In this document: positions 45,821 to 58,454 of the stretch, piece after piece
Position numbering within the stretch: position 1 is the stretch's first letter
How the letters are laid out: each line of letters begins with the position of its first letter
Notes under the pieces: generated by a model
Told to the model about the DNA's origin: nothing
Seen by the model: the letters and a program-made list of their open reading frames with translations, nothing else
Databases searched by the model: none
Program-made: the position numbers and the translations under genes
NCBI GenBank assembly: GCA_034440615.1
Contig: JAOTOM010005100.1
Span: 318,501-382,500, forward strand
Source: Ashinkailepas kermadecensis
Taxonomy: Eukaryota; Arthropoda; Thecostraca; Neolepadidae
Direction: 5' to 3'
Length of the DNA: 64,000 bases

Positions 45821-46019
45821 CGAGTCATGGGTGTCGATTTCTACCTCTTGTCCAGCTCGGAGCCGTGGTTTATAGCCGTGAGCCCTGTGTGGAGCTAGGA
45901 GTGGGCAGTCTGCTAGCTCTCCCAGGAGGCCTCAGTCGGAAACAGGGTGTTCAGTCAGACACCAGCAGTCGTCTGGACCCATAAGTTCAAATCAGTTCAT
46001 CATGGTCAGTTCGAAAACC

Positions 46020-46190
46020 GCAGTCAGAAGTGGCTCCTAACAGTCGGGAGACGGTAATCTGGAGTAGCCACTGACAGCTGGACGTAACCGTTGGCAGTCG
46101 GGAGTAGGCGCTGACAGTCTGGAGTAGCCACTCACAGCTGGAAGTAGCTACTGACAGTCGGGAGCCGGTAACTGGGAGTAGCGGCTGGCG
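46020..46190. repeat. Degenerate short repeat, unit about 20-30 bp
   Basis: CAGTCGGGAGTAG/CACTGACAGCTGGA motifs recur about seven times. Confidence 0.7.
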
Positions 46191-46284
46191 GCCGGGAGCT
46201 GGACAGACGGCGACGTGCCGGCCGCGGCTCGTGTGCTGAACGTGCCGTCGCGATGGCGACACACCAACGCCCTGATCAAATATC

Positions 46285-46505
46285 CAAGCTAGTGCTGGGG
46301 TTCCAATCAAATGCCCAGGCTAGTGCTGGAGCTCCGATCAGATGCCCGGGCTATGGATGGGGCTCCGATCAAATTCCCGGGCTAGGGATGGTACTCCAGT
46401 CAAATGCTCAGGCTTCGGCCAGGGCTCCGATCAAATATCCGGACTGAAGCTAGGATCATGATGCAATGTCCAAACTACGGCTAATGTCCCGGCTCCGATC
46501 AAATG
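46285..46505. repeat. Minisatellite of about 30 bp (about 7 copies)
   Basis: GGGGCTCCGATCAAATGCCC then GGGCTAGTGCT, with variants. Confidence 0.85.
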
Positions 46506-47619
46506 TCGGCCACAGCGTTCCGTAGCCACGGTCTGGTCACCGCCGGGGCCAGCATCGAATGGCCTTGTGGAAAGAGCAGTGCAGTGCCGTGGGAGAGTGT
46601 TCAGATGTGTCCTGGGGATAACAGGTCGAAAGACAAAACGCACAATGACAAAAGTCGCATGGAGCAGGTCAACAGACATGGAAGTGAAATTGACGAAAAA
46701 TCACACCAACAATAAGTGAAGTGGAAAGTCACAGAGCAAACAAAAAATCAGCCGAAATTAAAATAAACTCAGATAAGTGTCAAAGATGCACAAGCGCCTA
46801 CAAAAACAAAGCACAACAATTCAAACGGCAAAAAAATCACAAGGAAATCAATCAAGAGAAATACAGACTATAAATAGAATGGATGGCCAGTCAAATAGCG
46901 CACAATGGACAGGATTGGCATCAATGGCGATGAAGGAAAATAGGCCATACGGACGGACATGACCATGAGGGTCCTGACGATTGGCGGTGGGAAACAAGGT
47001 TCATCGGCAGAGCTGTGTTTTGTGTACCTGAGACAGAGCCACAGTCCTCTCAATGTTGATTTGACTGCCTAACCTAACGTCTTCCAGATTTAACATCGGT
47101 CCATATGGAGTTCCTCGCGATCGGTAGTCTTTTCAATAGCGCCTGCACTATATATTACGCCACACGTCATTAGTGATTCAATGTTCAAGGGATGGAAGGC
47201 AAACTCTGACAACAATCAATGCAATGGATAATAGGTTAACAAGGAAGCTCGGGACGAAGTGCGGCAAAAGCTGGTGGAGGGGTCGCTGGCCACGTGCAAC
47301 TCGCTGTTGATGTGACACCATGAAGTCTGAGCCCATGAGGTATCGCCCAGCTCCTCACCGAAACTAAGTCGCACCACAATGCGATTTCAGATGTGCACCA
47401 AGCTTCAATAACACGTGCGCAAATTTAACTGAGCTAACACAAGCTAAAGCAAGTCTAATCAAAGAGCTGGCGCCGCTTTCTTCTGTTCGTACTGCTCTTT
47501 TTTCTGTTTTTGGCTCACCGAACTGGCCTAATTTCCGGCTGCCAGATAGTCTGACGTACAGCAGTGACTGACAGCGCGACTGTGCTGCACACCATCGGCC
47601 CATTATCAGGGTCAGCGGA
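46506..47619. other. Unique DNA
   Basis: An A-rich segment lies at 46680-46870. Open frames are short and unrecognised. Confidence 0.45.
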
Positions 47620-48305
47620 CTGACGGCGGCCCTCTGTTGGGACACGAGCTGACCGTAACCCACTGTCGGGACACGAGCTGACCGTAACCCACTGTCGGGA
47701 CACGAGCTGACGTCCGCCCTGTGTCGGGACACGAGCTGACGGCAGCTCTGTGTTGGAACATTAGCTGACAGCAGCCCTGTGTCGGAACATTAGCTGACAG
47801 CAGCCCTGTGTCGGGACATTACCTGACAGCAGCCCTGTGTCGGGACATTAGCTAACGTCCGCCCTGTGTCGGGACATTAGCTGACAGCAGCCCTGTGTCG
47901 GGACATTAGCTGACGGCAGCCCTGTGTCGGGACATTAGCTGACAGCAGCCCTGTGTCGGGACATTAGCTAACGTCCGCCCTGTGTCGGGACATTAGCTGA
48001 CAGCAGCCCTGTGTCGGGACATTAGCTGACGGCAGCTCTGTGTTGGAACATTAGCTGACAGCAGCCCTGTGTCGGGACATTAGCTGACGGCAGCCCTGTG
48101 TCGGGACATTACCTGACAGCAGCCCTGTGTCGGGACATTAGCTGACAGCAGCCCTGTGTCGGGACATTAGCTGACGGCAGCCCTGTGTCGGGACATTAGC
48201 TGACAGCAGCCCTGTGTCGGGACATAAGCTGACAGCAGCCCTGTGTCGGGACATTAGCTGACAGCAGCCCTGTGTCGCGACATTAGCTGACGGCAGCCCT
48301 ATGCC
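47620..48305. repeat. 29-bp minisatellite (about 24 copies)
   Basis: The unit is GGGACATTAGCTGACAGCAG plus CCCTGTGTC, highly homogeneous. Variants (CTAACGTCCG, ACCTGACAGC) recur at regular intervals, which suggests multi-unit duplication. Confidence 0.95.
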
Positions 48306-48578
48306 GGGACTGCGGGCGGGCTGAAGGCAACCCCGTCGAGACACGCAGCCCAGCACGCGCCCCAGCCGACAAAACTGAGAAGATATGCAGCGTCACGTGC
48401 GCCAGTGATGAACGAGCCGAGATGGTTGTCGACAAGTCGGCGAGCACACCACTAAATAACCTGTATGGGAACGAAAAGAAAACAGGGAAGCTTGACATAG
48501 CTGGGCATTTCGATATAAAGCGGAAATGAGGAAGTCGAATTAAAGGAGTCGCAAAGCAGCGAGATAGTGTCATCGGGG

Positions 48579-48597
48579 CACACACACACACACACAC
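48579..48597. repeat. (CA)n
   Basis: Nine CA units. Confidence 0.95.
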
Positions 48598-48954
48598 CTT
48601 GAGTAACCTTTCTGCCGAGAGTATCGAGGTTTGGTGGAGTGGCAGAACAAGATTCCCTAGTACATTACAGGGAATACGCTAATAGCATGCGGTGGATATC
48701 TCAGAAGATATCATCCCATAAGGTCTCAGAAACTAGACATACAATTCCCGAATTTATGTCGGTCAATATACCTTGCGATATGAGGCTAAACAGCAATATA
48801 TGAAATTTCCCTTGAATAAATTAAGGTTAATACATTAAAATCTGACATGTGCTCAACTGTGATACTAGACGTGGATTAACCTGGCATAGTTTTCAACTAT
48901 CTCATACAGTTCCCAGCATCACACAGTTGGCGTCCAAAACCTCACTCGCTGTAA

Positions 48955-49090
48955 GTTTAGGATCAATATCACAACATTCACGACGGCAGCACCAAAGGAA
49001 CGGCCACATTGATGGGATTTGAACCGCCAGCCCTAGCTTTGCCGGCAATATACAAAAACCTACCCGATTAAAAAAAATAGACCGATGCAC
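48955..49090 (-). mobile_element. Possible tRNA-derived SINE remnant
   Basis: On minus a perfect B box GGTTCAAATCC (49025-49015) is followed by CATCAATGTGGCCGTTCCTT, GGTGCTGCCGTCGTGAATG. The A box is not convincing. It differs from the other two SINE families here. Confidence 0.35.
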
Positions 49091-49639
49091 CTAAATGAAT
49101 TCCGCGTAAAAGGCCAGGTCAAAATGGAAATGAACAGAAAAGAGTCCCCTTTACTTTGTGCGCGTGATAGCTGTTCTAAAGGCTCTTCTTATATTAGTAT
49201 CTATTCCTGACATGAAAATCACTTCACATAAATTGTTTGGATCATTGGTCATGCTTTGATGTCACTGACCACTCAAAACCACCACCACAAACAAACCTAA
49301 CCTAGTTTCACCAAACTAGGTTGGTGAAACTTACTCACTAAGACGAGCATAAGCATGCATTGGCTTAAAACGAACCAAATGCCCGGCAACAGGCAATACG
49401 TCAAATATGCGACTGTGGCGATTAAAAACACTATACTTTCACAGTCAATGGCTAGTGCTATTGGTGTGCACCAGAGCACACTACGATTCCCACTTATCTT
49501 TCGTTTTTTAACCACTGATCTCCATACTGTCACGACGCAATTATTTATCAGTATAGAGACGACTTCGAGATATTAGTGACTGCAAAAACAGACCCACTAT
49601 TCTGAAGAAAAAAAACATGGAGAAAGGCTTGTCCCGCAC
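49091..49639. other. Unique DNA
   Basis: A short inverted motif ACCTAGTTTCACCAAACTAGGT lies near 49297-49322. No gene was seen. Confidence 0.45.
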
Positions 49640-50130
49640 TTTAGAACGACTTTTTCCTCATTATATGAAGGGCAATACTGACAAAACACAATTCACAACG
49701 TTTAGATCAAAGACTATGACATGCGACTTTCCTCCGCGCCCATAACATCATTACATTCGACTCGTCACTCCTTTCTGAGAGAAGTACAGTAAAGTACCTT
49801 GGACTGGTAATGCAAGGGCTCGTCTTAACTTATTCGCCGGCAACTGGGCTGCAATTGCACGCCAAACGGATTAATTTGCCGCAAGATTCATTGAGATGCA
49901 TATTTCACTATGGCATGCCGAGCATAATTTAGCCTATGACATTATTGCAGACATTGCTAACTCACTTGTTCTATCCACTATTAGCTGGTGCATTTCAACG
50001 TTGTATACACGACACATGACATGTGGAAACGTATCGCATACAAAGGCAAACTTCTGTGCTCGTGTAATCGGCGGGGGAAAAAAGAACTAACTTCTGCAAA
50101 ACTGAAGCAACTTGACTGGTTGAACGCTGT
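49640..50130 (+). pseudogene. Possible reverse-transcriptase remnant
   Basis: Phrases in shifting frames (DKTQFTTFRSK, VKYLGLVMQ) resemble the RT palm-to-thumb region of non-LTR elements (KTQ..., YLG...). It is too degraded for family assignment. Confidence 0.35.
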
Positions 50131-51880
50131 TCAGCTTTGCCTATCTTCAGTATTCATGCCGTCGACCCTGCCTGGTACAGCAAAAGGCCCCCCGCTTGGC
50201 ACAGTGGGTGATCATAACACTATCCTAACATAGCACCATAACACACCAGATCCCAAGGCTGGGATCTTCAGGCCCCACGAGCTGGGACAATGCGGGAACT
50301 GGACGATTAAGCTTTAGCGTCGCAGATGCGCATACTATATTACCACGTTATTTCCATTATCTTTGACTGAACAGATTTAGGGGAAAACCTATGGAAATAA
50401 TTATCAATGAATGGGGTCGTAATGTTACGTTGTGATCATGGTGTGCTGATCGGTGTGTTTTATGACGTGGTTCGTCTATATCTTATCAGATGGATCGTGT
50501 GATTGTTTGAACTGACCTGATGGAATGTGTCTGACATCTTGCTTCATAGCTTCATCGATTCCCATTGCATAGCCTATAACAGTATTGATACCCGTTTTAG
50601 AGCCCATGGTAATCAAATAGCAACAACCAAACTGATGTGGATTAGTTGCACTTAATGCATCAAATGAAATGAGAAGAGCAGGGGCGGTCCACCCATTAAG
50701 GCACCTAAGTCAGTGCCTCACCTGAGTAGAGCAGTATGGTATTTTCCAAATATTATTTCCGGACAACACCATTCTCTTATCCCCCCCAGAAAATCACAAA
50801 TTTGAAAACTGGACACCAAAAATTAATCAGTGACACAGAATTATGGTGAAAATTTAAGTTCGGATTTACAACTTCAATTTGAACCGCCCTACCACTCTCC
50901 TGAAATACTTATGAATGAGGAAAGCCTCTGGCAAACAATTAACGGCCTCTGTAATTAATCTGTACTCTGTAAAAATCCTCTGTAATTAACATGCATTCAC
51001 TGGCAGATCCAAGAGGGCCATCTCAGCCACCCCACCCCCAACAGCCTGCCTTGGAGCAAAATTGGTATTCGGTCCCAATTGATGCAAAACTAAAAACATT
51101 TGATGCCGAATCCAAGGAGCCTAAAATTGTGCGAAAAAAATTAATGGGATAATTTTTGTTTGCTTGGCTCTACCAAGCAACTACTCAAAACCTGCTTTCT
51201 GGTTTGGCAAATGCATCCAATTTGTACTGGTATGCTGAACCGGTCCCAATTCGAAAACCAGGCCTGGTCTGACCAGATGATATTTGGTCTATGTTTGGTC
51301 TGGTGATTGGACTCATGATTTTGTTCATGTTCCACCTCATAGTAGGTAGGCAAGTGCCAAGGAAACTTGGTAAGGAAAGTGGAACGGTTGGTTGGTCGTG
51401 ATAAGCCTGTATGTAACTGCATGCTCTGGGCATACACATTTATCCTGTTTTTTTTTTTGTTGCAGTCTAGATCTGGGCACACTGTCCCGGTCGGTCCTCT
51501 CGTGAGAAACCATAAGTTTTCATGAACATTGTGATTATGTGGGTCGGTTTCGCTTAAGTCTGCGTTGTAATGACCAGCCAATCAATCCAATGTAATGACC
51601 AGCTGTGCATCAATCTCCGCCAGCCAGTCGAAGTCTGATTGATTCAACGTACGACAGAGTTCCCGAGTCTGAATCTAAGCATAAGCCTGGTCACAGAGTC
51701 TCAGTCTGAGCTTCGCACACCATTATTTGAGCCCAGACCCCAGTCCGAGTTCACTCCGTACGACTTCGAGCACGATTCAACTGTGCTATGCCTTCTCCAA
51801 TCTCCAAATCAATTTGTCAACCTGCAGAGTAGGTTTGTGTTGTGGCCTCGAAATGTATTGCCACAGACGTGGCAAAGGCC
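50131..51880. other. Unique DNA with decayed CAGGGGCGG-type ends
   Basis: GCAGGGGCGGTCCACCCATT (about 50678) and CTGGCAGATCCAAGAGGGCC (about 51003) look like ends of the non-autonomous element type seen at 21682. A 146-codon minus frame (51581-51141) is not recognised. Confidence 0.4.
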
Positions 51881-52473
51881 GTGTAAATAGTCCGTGCTCC
51901 GGCGAATACAGCAGCGCCGCCTTTCACCTGTCTCCGCCACGTAATTGCGAGAGCGGCGGAGGCGCCGGGGCGGCGCACCCAGCGGCCACCGGGTGCGCCT
52001 GCGGTGCCCCAGCTGCAGCCGCGCCGCCCGCGCCGCCCGCGCCGCCCGACTCAGTCGTCGAACGTCGGCGGCGACGACAGGGCTGCGTCGACGGCGACGG
52101 CAGCGCTGCGTCGGTGGCGACGGCAGAGCCGCGTCGGTGGTGACGGCGGGCCGCGACCGATGCCATCGTGGACGGTAGCCGCGGCCGACCACATTCACAC
52201 ACATAGGCGCCGTGTGGCCTCCGGTGTCGGTGCCACCAGCTACCGCCAGAGGTCCGTGTCACCAGCTACCGCCAGAGGTCCGTGTCACTTGCGATCCGCC
52301 AGAGATCCGAGTCACTAGCGATTCGTACCGCCAGCGATCCGAGCCACCAGCGATCCGTCAGAGACCCGAGCCCCCAGTGATTTGTTCGGCCGGCGATCCG
52401 ACCCGCAAGTGGTCTGCATCGCCAACCAGCGGGTCGGTGAAACAGCGCATCACACACCGCCTGTCAGGTAAGT
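51880..52473 (+). other. CpG-rich stretch ending in a consensus splice donor; candidate first exon
   Basis: It is strongly CpG- and GGC-rich DNA with internal 24-27 bp repeats: GCGTCGGTGGCGACGGCAGA type at 52055-52150, and TACCGCCAGAGGTCCGTGTC type at 52205-52400. It ends at CTGTCAG|GTAAGTG (GT at about 52468), a textbook donor on plus. Open frames are Ala/Pro- and Arg-rich low-complexity sequence. It could be a CpG promoter with a 5' exon. No second exon was found. Confidence 0.3.
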
Positions 52474-55400
52474 GTACTCCGTGACACAACGGCTTGGCAT
52501 GATTGGGTCGCCAGTGAGAACCCACTGACACACACATTTTGAACTTGTCATAATGCTGCTTAAAATCGACGTTTTTACTCCTTAATATTTATTTTTCCAT
52601 CAAATCGAATATGCTTCAGCGATGACGCACGAGCAAAACACCAGAGACAAAATCACCCGGGGCGCCACAACTCAAGGTATATATCAAATGGGTTTGTGTT
52701 TTAGGGCGCGTAGACCTGAAGGTATATATGCCATGAAGAATACGAGCGAAATATATTTCAAAGGTGGAGTAAACTACCAAACACCTTGCAAACAAGTGGT
52801 TTCAGATCGCAGAAACTTCCACGGTGAAAAGCAATTGTTCTGAAGGATGGTAGGAAGTGAGGTATACGTGTGCAGGCCAGGACGGTAGCCGGTGGAGCAC
52901 GTTTCACCTACAGTTCTAAGGAAAACTTGATCCTGTACACATCCTCATCAATAGCATTGCCCATTCAGTGAATTGCAATCACGCATTCTGGAGAAATTGG
53001 GAAGATAAGTACATGTCAATTCCAGTGGTCATTCATGAGTTCATTCGCACGTAGACATGCACACCGAGGTCGCCTCAACTGCAAAATTTGTACAACCGAG
53101 CCTTTCCAGTAATGTAAAGGTCTATCATGGATGCCATGATCAATCTTTGGATGGGGGTTTGTTCGGGGTCGGTGCAACAAGCCTATCGCTTCGCATACTC
53201 TGATTCAGTGAAGCCTCCCCAGTAACAAAACTTCATTGAAAAAGTCCGTAGTCGATGGTCCAAAGCACCAACAATATTCCAGTCAATTCCATCAGAAGAA
53301 AAGATCATTAATGCACAGAATGCCACACTTCACAGTAATTATCGGACCTGCGTTATATATTCTGCCTACCACCTCGGGATCCGGCTAAAAAATTGCATAG
53401 CCGAGTCTGGAAAGGCAATATAACAGATTTGCGCGTTCAATTGATCCATATATATTAACAAGCGGAAATACCGTGTCTGCTACGAAATACAAACGAGGCA
53501 GGTCCACACATCAATGTTGAAGTGTACGCCTGAAATATCTTCCAGGAAGGATACAATGGCCTTTCGAATGAAAAGTACGTTACAAATTTGTGGTAAAACA
53601 CAGCAATAAAACGCAGACACCGCACAGGATTCTATAAACAGGGTGACTCAAAACATCAAAACAGGAGATTGGACAAACAACATCTCAGGCGGTATTCCCC
53701 CAGTCCTACGTTCCTGCTGTCAACTTCGTGTCGCAGCTACAGTTCATGACCTTTTAAGCTGTCACAACGACCCGACGTGACGCCAGCCAAATTGAGGCAT
53801 CCGCATCGCAGTGCGACACACATCACATTAGACCGTCGCAGTGACTCTCACAGCCCTCACACCCATCAGCCACGCAAATTGCTTCACAGGGGGGGGCATC
53901 CTGCACTCCGCCAGACCGTTCCGGTCACAGTCGGTGGGTTCGCCCGTCCCAGCTCATCCCGCCCCTCGAGACAACACAAGCAGTGTTTCACACGCAGAGA
54001 GAAGTTTGCCGGTAGCAGACTGGATATGAGCCAGATCCCCGGGCCGCACACTGTTCCGGTGTGGTTCCGGCCTGCTTCCGGAATCAGCGCGACAAAAGCG
54101 GCGGATAATTGAGGCAGACCGGTGGGATGCGATGATTTATGTGAGCTCCTGTGGCGTGGCGTGCGGCCAGTTAGCAGAAGTGGCCCGTCTGATCCGGACA
54201 GAGTGGCCTGCCGCTCCACGGCCTCTCAGACGACACGGCGAATGGCCGCGACCATATCCGACTGGTGCCGGCGTCGGCAAGTGAGTGCACAGACAGAAAT
54301 ACAGCGCTGGTGAAAATATCGCTTCAGAATTCGTTTAAAAAAAGAAGTCGTAGCCATCAGTCAAATTGCTGAGCGTTCGCTGCCAGTCGTCAATACCAGA
54401 TACATGAACTGACCAGAGTGGACTGACCGGACATGTCTGACTCGGCCAGTTACCTAACATGGCTAAGTCGGGACCACGTCCGGGCTTGGTCTCAATGACA
54501 GTGTGATCTTACATTGGGTGATTCTGTCGAGCCGAGTCCTATCACCTGTTCCACCAGTTAATGAAACGAAACGAGTGCTCCGGAATGCATTAACCTCACC
54601 AAGGCATCGCACTATTTGCCTGCATCCTTCTCCTCAGTTGTGATATTATTCACATCCGCTGGCTACCGTGGTGAAAGATAGTTTATGGTGGGCGGTTCGC
54701 CCATGATTGAACCCACAACGCAAGGGCTTTGTAACTGAGTGAAATTTCTGCGGGTTTGTGAGTTAGCGAGCGCTGTTGAGAGGGCAGCGCCTGCAGCACG
54801 GCCACATAATAAGTCAGGCGGGCGGCTTCTGGACGCCCATGCTGCTGCCAAATTATACGGGTCACACGTCGCCGCGTTTTTGGTGTCGATGAGAAATTGC
54901 CTCTTCCCGGACTCAGGAAAAAGCCACCAGCCCAAGAGGCCCGCTTTTGAGGCGAATCGAAAATGAAACTAATGATCTGCGCTAGAAAATGACGAGAACA
55001 AACTGGCACCCCCGAGCGGGCCGCGGCGCGAGCCATAAACGCCCATCCGTGGCAGCTGCTGACAGAAGTATTTACGTAAATATTGGATAGAGAACACACC
55101 GCGGCAGGTGAAAAAGTATTGAAAGGCAGCATAACAGCATCGACAAATGATGTGCGTCCGAAAAAGTAAACATCGTGGCACAGCGCATCGTAACTTCTTT
55201 CGTGATTCATATATTTTCTAGATTGTTTTTAATGGGGGTCCGGCGACCTGTTACATTATCAGCCAGGCGTGTTATGTCTACCCATAATGCCACACAAAAC
55301 GAATGGACTAAACGTCATGCTAAAGACGATACGTGCCCGCATACCTCACGACCGGTGCGTTACGGAATATCTGTACACACCACCTTTTCTGCGTCCAGCA

Positions 55401-57179
55401 TTTCTTTCGTGGAATTATTTCCCATCTCGGAGCACTTGACAGGCAACTCGGGGGCAGGACTGGAAGTCAGCTCTGAGCGGTTGCCTATCCGCATCTATCC
55501 ACCGGCCCATCATCCTAAAATCCAAACACGAGCGCGCTCATTTCACTCTCCGTGAACGCAGATAAGCGGGACTAAACGATACAGAGATCGTGCCCAAAAA
55601 CTGCCATGACACAGCGTGGCCCATATGTTGGATAAACAATCCGTCCAAGTACGTTTAACTTGGAATGTGATTTGAACCGAAATTACCAGTAATTTTTCAC
55701 AATGGGCCTCCTCTGCCTAGTATGGAGCACGCATCCCAAAGTTAAGCACACCATGACGAGTTGGGCAATACGTTGTACTTATTTCCCAAAATTCGTGTAT
55801 TTCCACGAACAATAAACGCAAAAGGGTGCATGTTTCCATTGCCTATGAAGAGAGCACGGTTTTGATTGGTCCACAAGGTCCGGTCGCGTTATGGTGCCCT
55901 ACCCTGTGTCTGGAGCCTGAAGGAACCATAACCTGTATCTTGCTCTCGCTCGTCCAACGCCTCAAATAAACTCCTGTGCACTCAAGGTGCGACCCATTTT
56001 TGATCATCTTACCCTCGAATACATGTACATTTCGGAATAGGCCCTCGACCCATCTGACTGCTGCGGTAGAACAGTCATACGATGTCAGTAAGACTCGGGG
56101 CACATCCTGACACTAGTGGGGTGCATTTTCAGCCAATTTCCGAATGATTAATGCTAATTGGTGCTTCTTTTCGAGATCTTGCAATTGCATTACAATTGGA
56201 GTGATTTTATGGTGTTCTCGGCTATATCGCCTGTTCTTTTGTGCTATGAAGAGCACTAATGGTTTATGAACCAGCAAAAGTGACCGGTATATGACTGGAA
56301 CATGTCCAAGCGGACTAAGAAAAGGAAAACTAATATTGATACCGTGTTGTGAGGCACTGACTGAGTATTAGTTGAGTACGCACCGAAAATATGCGGATGG
56401 CATAACCTGGCTGATCAATAACAGCATCCAATACACCAACGTCCACTGGCTGTACCTCACCAGGTGTGTAGAATGTACCGGGGCAGCCTGGCGTAAACGA
56501 CTGCTGTAAATGAGGCCACACCGTTGTGGGTCTGCCCGGGCGACGGTAAAGCTCGGACTGAATGTTCGCGTGCACCCAGCCGCTCAGGCCACCAACTGTC
56601 GCTAGAATCGCCGCGTCCGTCTGACGTGAGCCATGTTCATGTCAAGCCCTGAATCGTGCCGCACACTGCAGGCATATTAAATTAGGCGGATGTACCGGCC
56701 CCAGCTCGAAACACGTGGCTCCGTCCTACTTGCGCCAGTGCACCTGCGATTAACTAGGCATCGCTGGTGCATCAATGGCATGGGCACGATCGACACGCCC
56801 GAAATGGAAGGTAGTGTGCCGGGAACGATTTGCGCACTTAGTTCTGAGCATTATCCTGAATTATCGATGCTCCATACCATTCTACTGCGCAATTCCCACT
56901 CCGGGATCGTGCTGAGTGTTCAGCAATCACCCCTCCGGCCGAGCCGTCAAGACTGATCGGGTCCGCGTCCGTCCATTGCTGCGGCGGGCTCGGTCTACAG
57001 TGGAAGGCCGCCGGTTGACGAGCCCCAAGACCGCCATCAGTGTAGCGTATGTTGACGGCAATGGTGCCACTCAATGAGTGGAGCGCCGTACGACGGGATG
57101 GGCTGCGCGCCGGTGTGCCGGTGCCACCGACTGGCCACCACCTGAGCTGCGCTGGAGAGGAGCCCGACTGCAGCGGCAC
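52474..57179. other. Unique DNA, no gene recognised
   Basis: Several 60-175 codon frames (for example 53777-54112 plus, 55210-54683 minus, 55175-55555 plus, 56103-55843 minus) match no family I know. At about 55700-55790, TCCCAAAGTTAAGCAC vaguely recalls the 5S rRNA internal promoter. Confidence 0.4.
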
Positions 57180-57515
57180 CCACGACTGGACTGAACCGGA
57201 TTGGACTGGACCGGACCGAACTTGACTGAACTGGCCTGACCTGGGCTGGGCTGAGCTCGGCTGGGATTGACTGGGCTGGGCTGGGATTTACTGAGCTGGG
57301 CTGGGCTGGGCTGGGCTGGGCTGGGCTGGGCTGGGCTGGGCTGGGCTGGGCTGGGCTGGGCTGGGCTGGGCTGGGCTGGGCTGGGCTGGGCTGGGCTGGG
57401 CTGGGCTGGGCTGGGCTGGGCTGGGCTGGGCTGGGCTGGTCTGGGCTTGGTTGGGCTTGGTTAGGTTTGGTTGGGCTTGGGTTGGCTTGGGTTAGGTTGG
57501 GTTGGGTTGGGTTGG
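57180..57515. repeat. (CTGGG)n pentanucleotide array with diverged edges
   Basis: About 30 perfect CTGGG units lie at 57294-57438, flanked by diverged CTGGGCTtGGTTGGG on the right and GACTGGACCGGACC-type repeats on the left. The 5-bp unit keeps frames open (AGLGW repeats). Confidence 0.97.
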
Positions 57516-58454
57516 GCCCAGCCAGACCGGGCCGGGTGGAGCCGGCCTGAATTTGAGCTGGATTGGGAGGCGCCCGGCTGCAGTGGTACGCACGACTGGC
57601 GCCAGCCCTCTTTCGTCTTGTTGGTGCGCCGGTCGGTGACAGCAGCTGCTCGCCTGCCGACTCGCCGCCGCCACATTACCAGGCCGCTCCGTCATGTCGT
57701 CCGCCTGCCGACGGCCTTCCCAGCCGCTACTTTGGCTCAGCTGACGAGCACCAGCGTGGAGATGACCGGTACTGGTACAGTCGGCTATCGAATTATGTTC
57801 CAGTATGCCTTCACTACGACCGATCACTAGGAGCGTAGGCTATGCCGCTTCACAGTAGTTATTGGCAGGGAATACTGCGTCGCTTCACAGTCAGGCGCTA
57901 CGTGACACTATATCAGGTTGACCACAGGCCAATGTCCAAGGACAGTAATTCGCGCTTGCGGTCGTCACGTGACCATTTGCCCTGCAGCCATGAAGTGAGA
58001 GAGACTGGTCTATGTTGTTCTTGCCTTGCATGCCTCAGTCGGACAACAGCACTGGCGGTTCAGTGAGCAGACTACCACTGGACTCCTGTCGACAAAAACT
58101 AATTTATCGCTGTGGATTTCTGACTTCTGCAACTTCAAAGGTTTTTAGTCAAGGACGTAGCCAGGAATTGTCCAAGGGGAATTTTGCGAAGGGGCCCGGA
58201 CTATCCCACGAATTATAATCCTCGGATTTCTGCCACTATCTTTGGAGAAGTGCTCATTTTTCCCTCAGAAAAATAAAGGTTGTATTTATTTTTAATCCTC
58301 ATTAGGGGCCCGGAACGTCGGTTCTCCTTCCTCAAATTGTATATAAATATGCCACTGTTCTAAACCAGTAATGCAGACCGCCTAAACATACATATGGATG
58401 CATGCTGTTAAAACTGCATTGCGAAAGACATCGATTCAGTATTCAGAAAGGGGT
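57516..58454. other. Unique DNA
   Basis: At about 58150-58330 GACGTAGCCAGGAATTGTCC and GGGGCCCGGA resemble a decayed non-autonomous DNA transposon common in invertebrates. No gene was seen. Confidence 0.4.

Noticed and set aside
47620..48305. CRISPR-like array (29-bp regular repeat)
   Set aside because: The repeats are head-to-tail without unique spacers, the context is eukaryotic, and there are no cas genes.
55700..55790. 5S rRNA gene or 5S-derived SINE
   Set aside because: Only the TCCCAAAGTTAAGCAC stretch resembles the 5S internal promoter. The flanking stems and the remaining promoter boxes cannot be matched with confidence.
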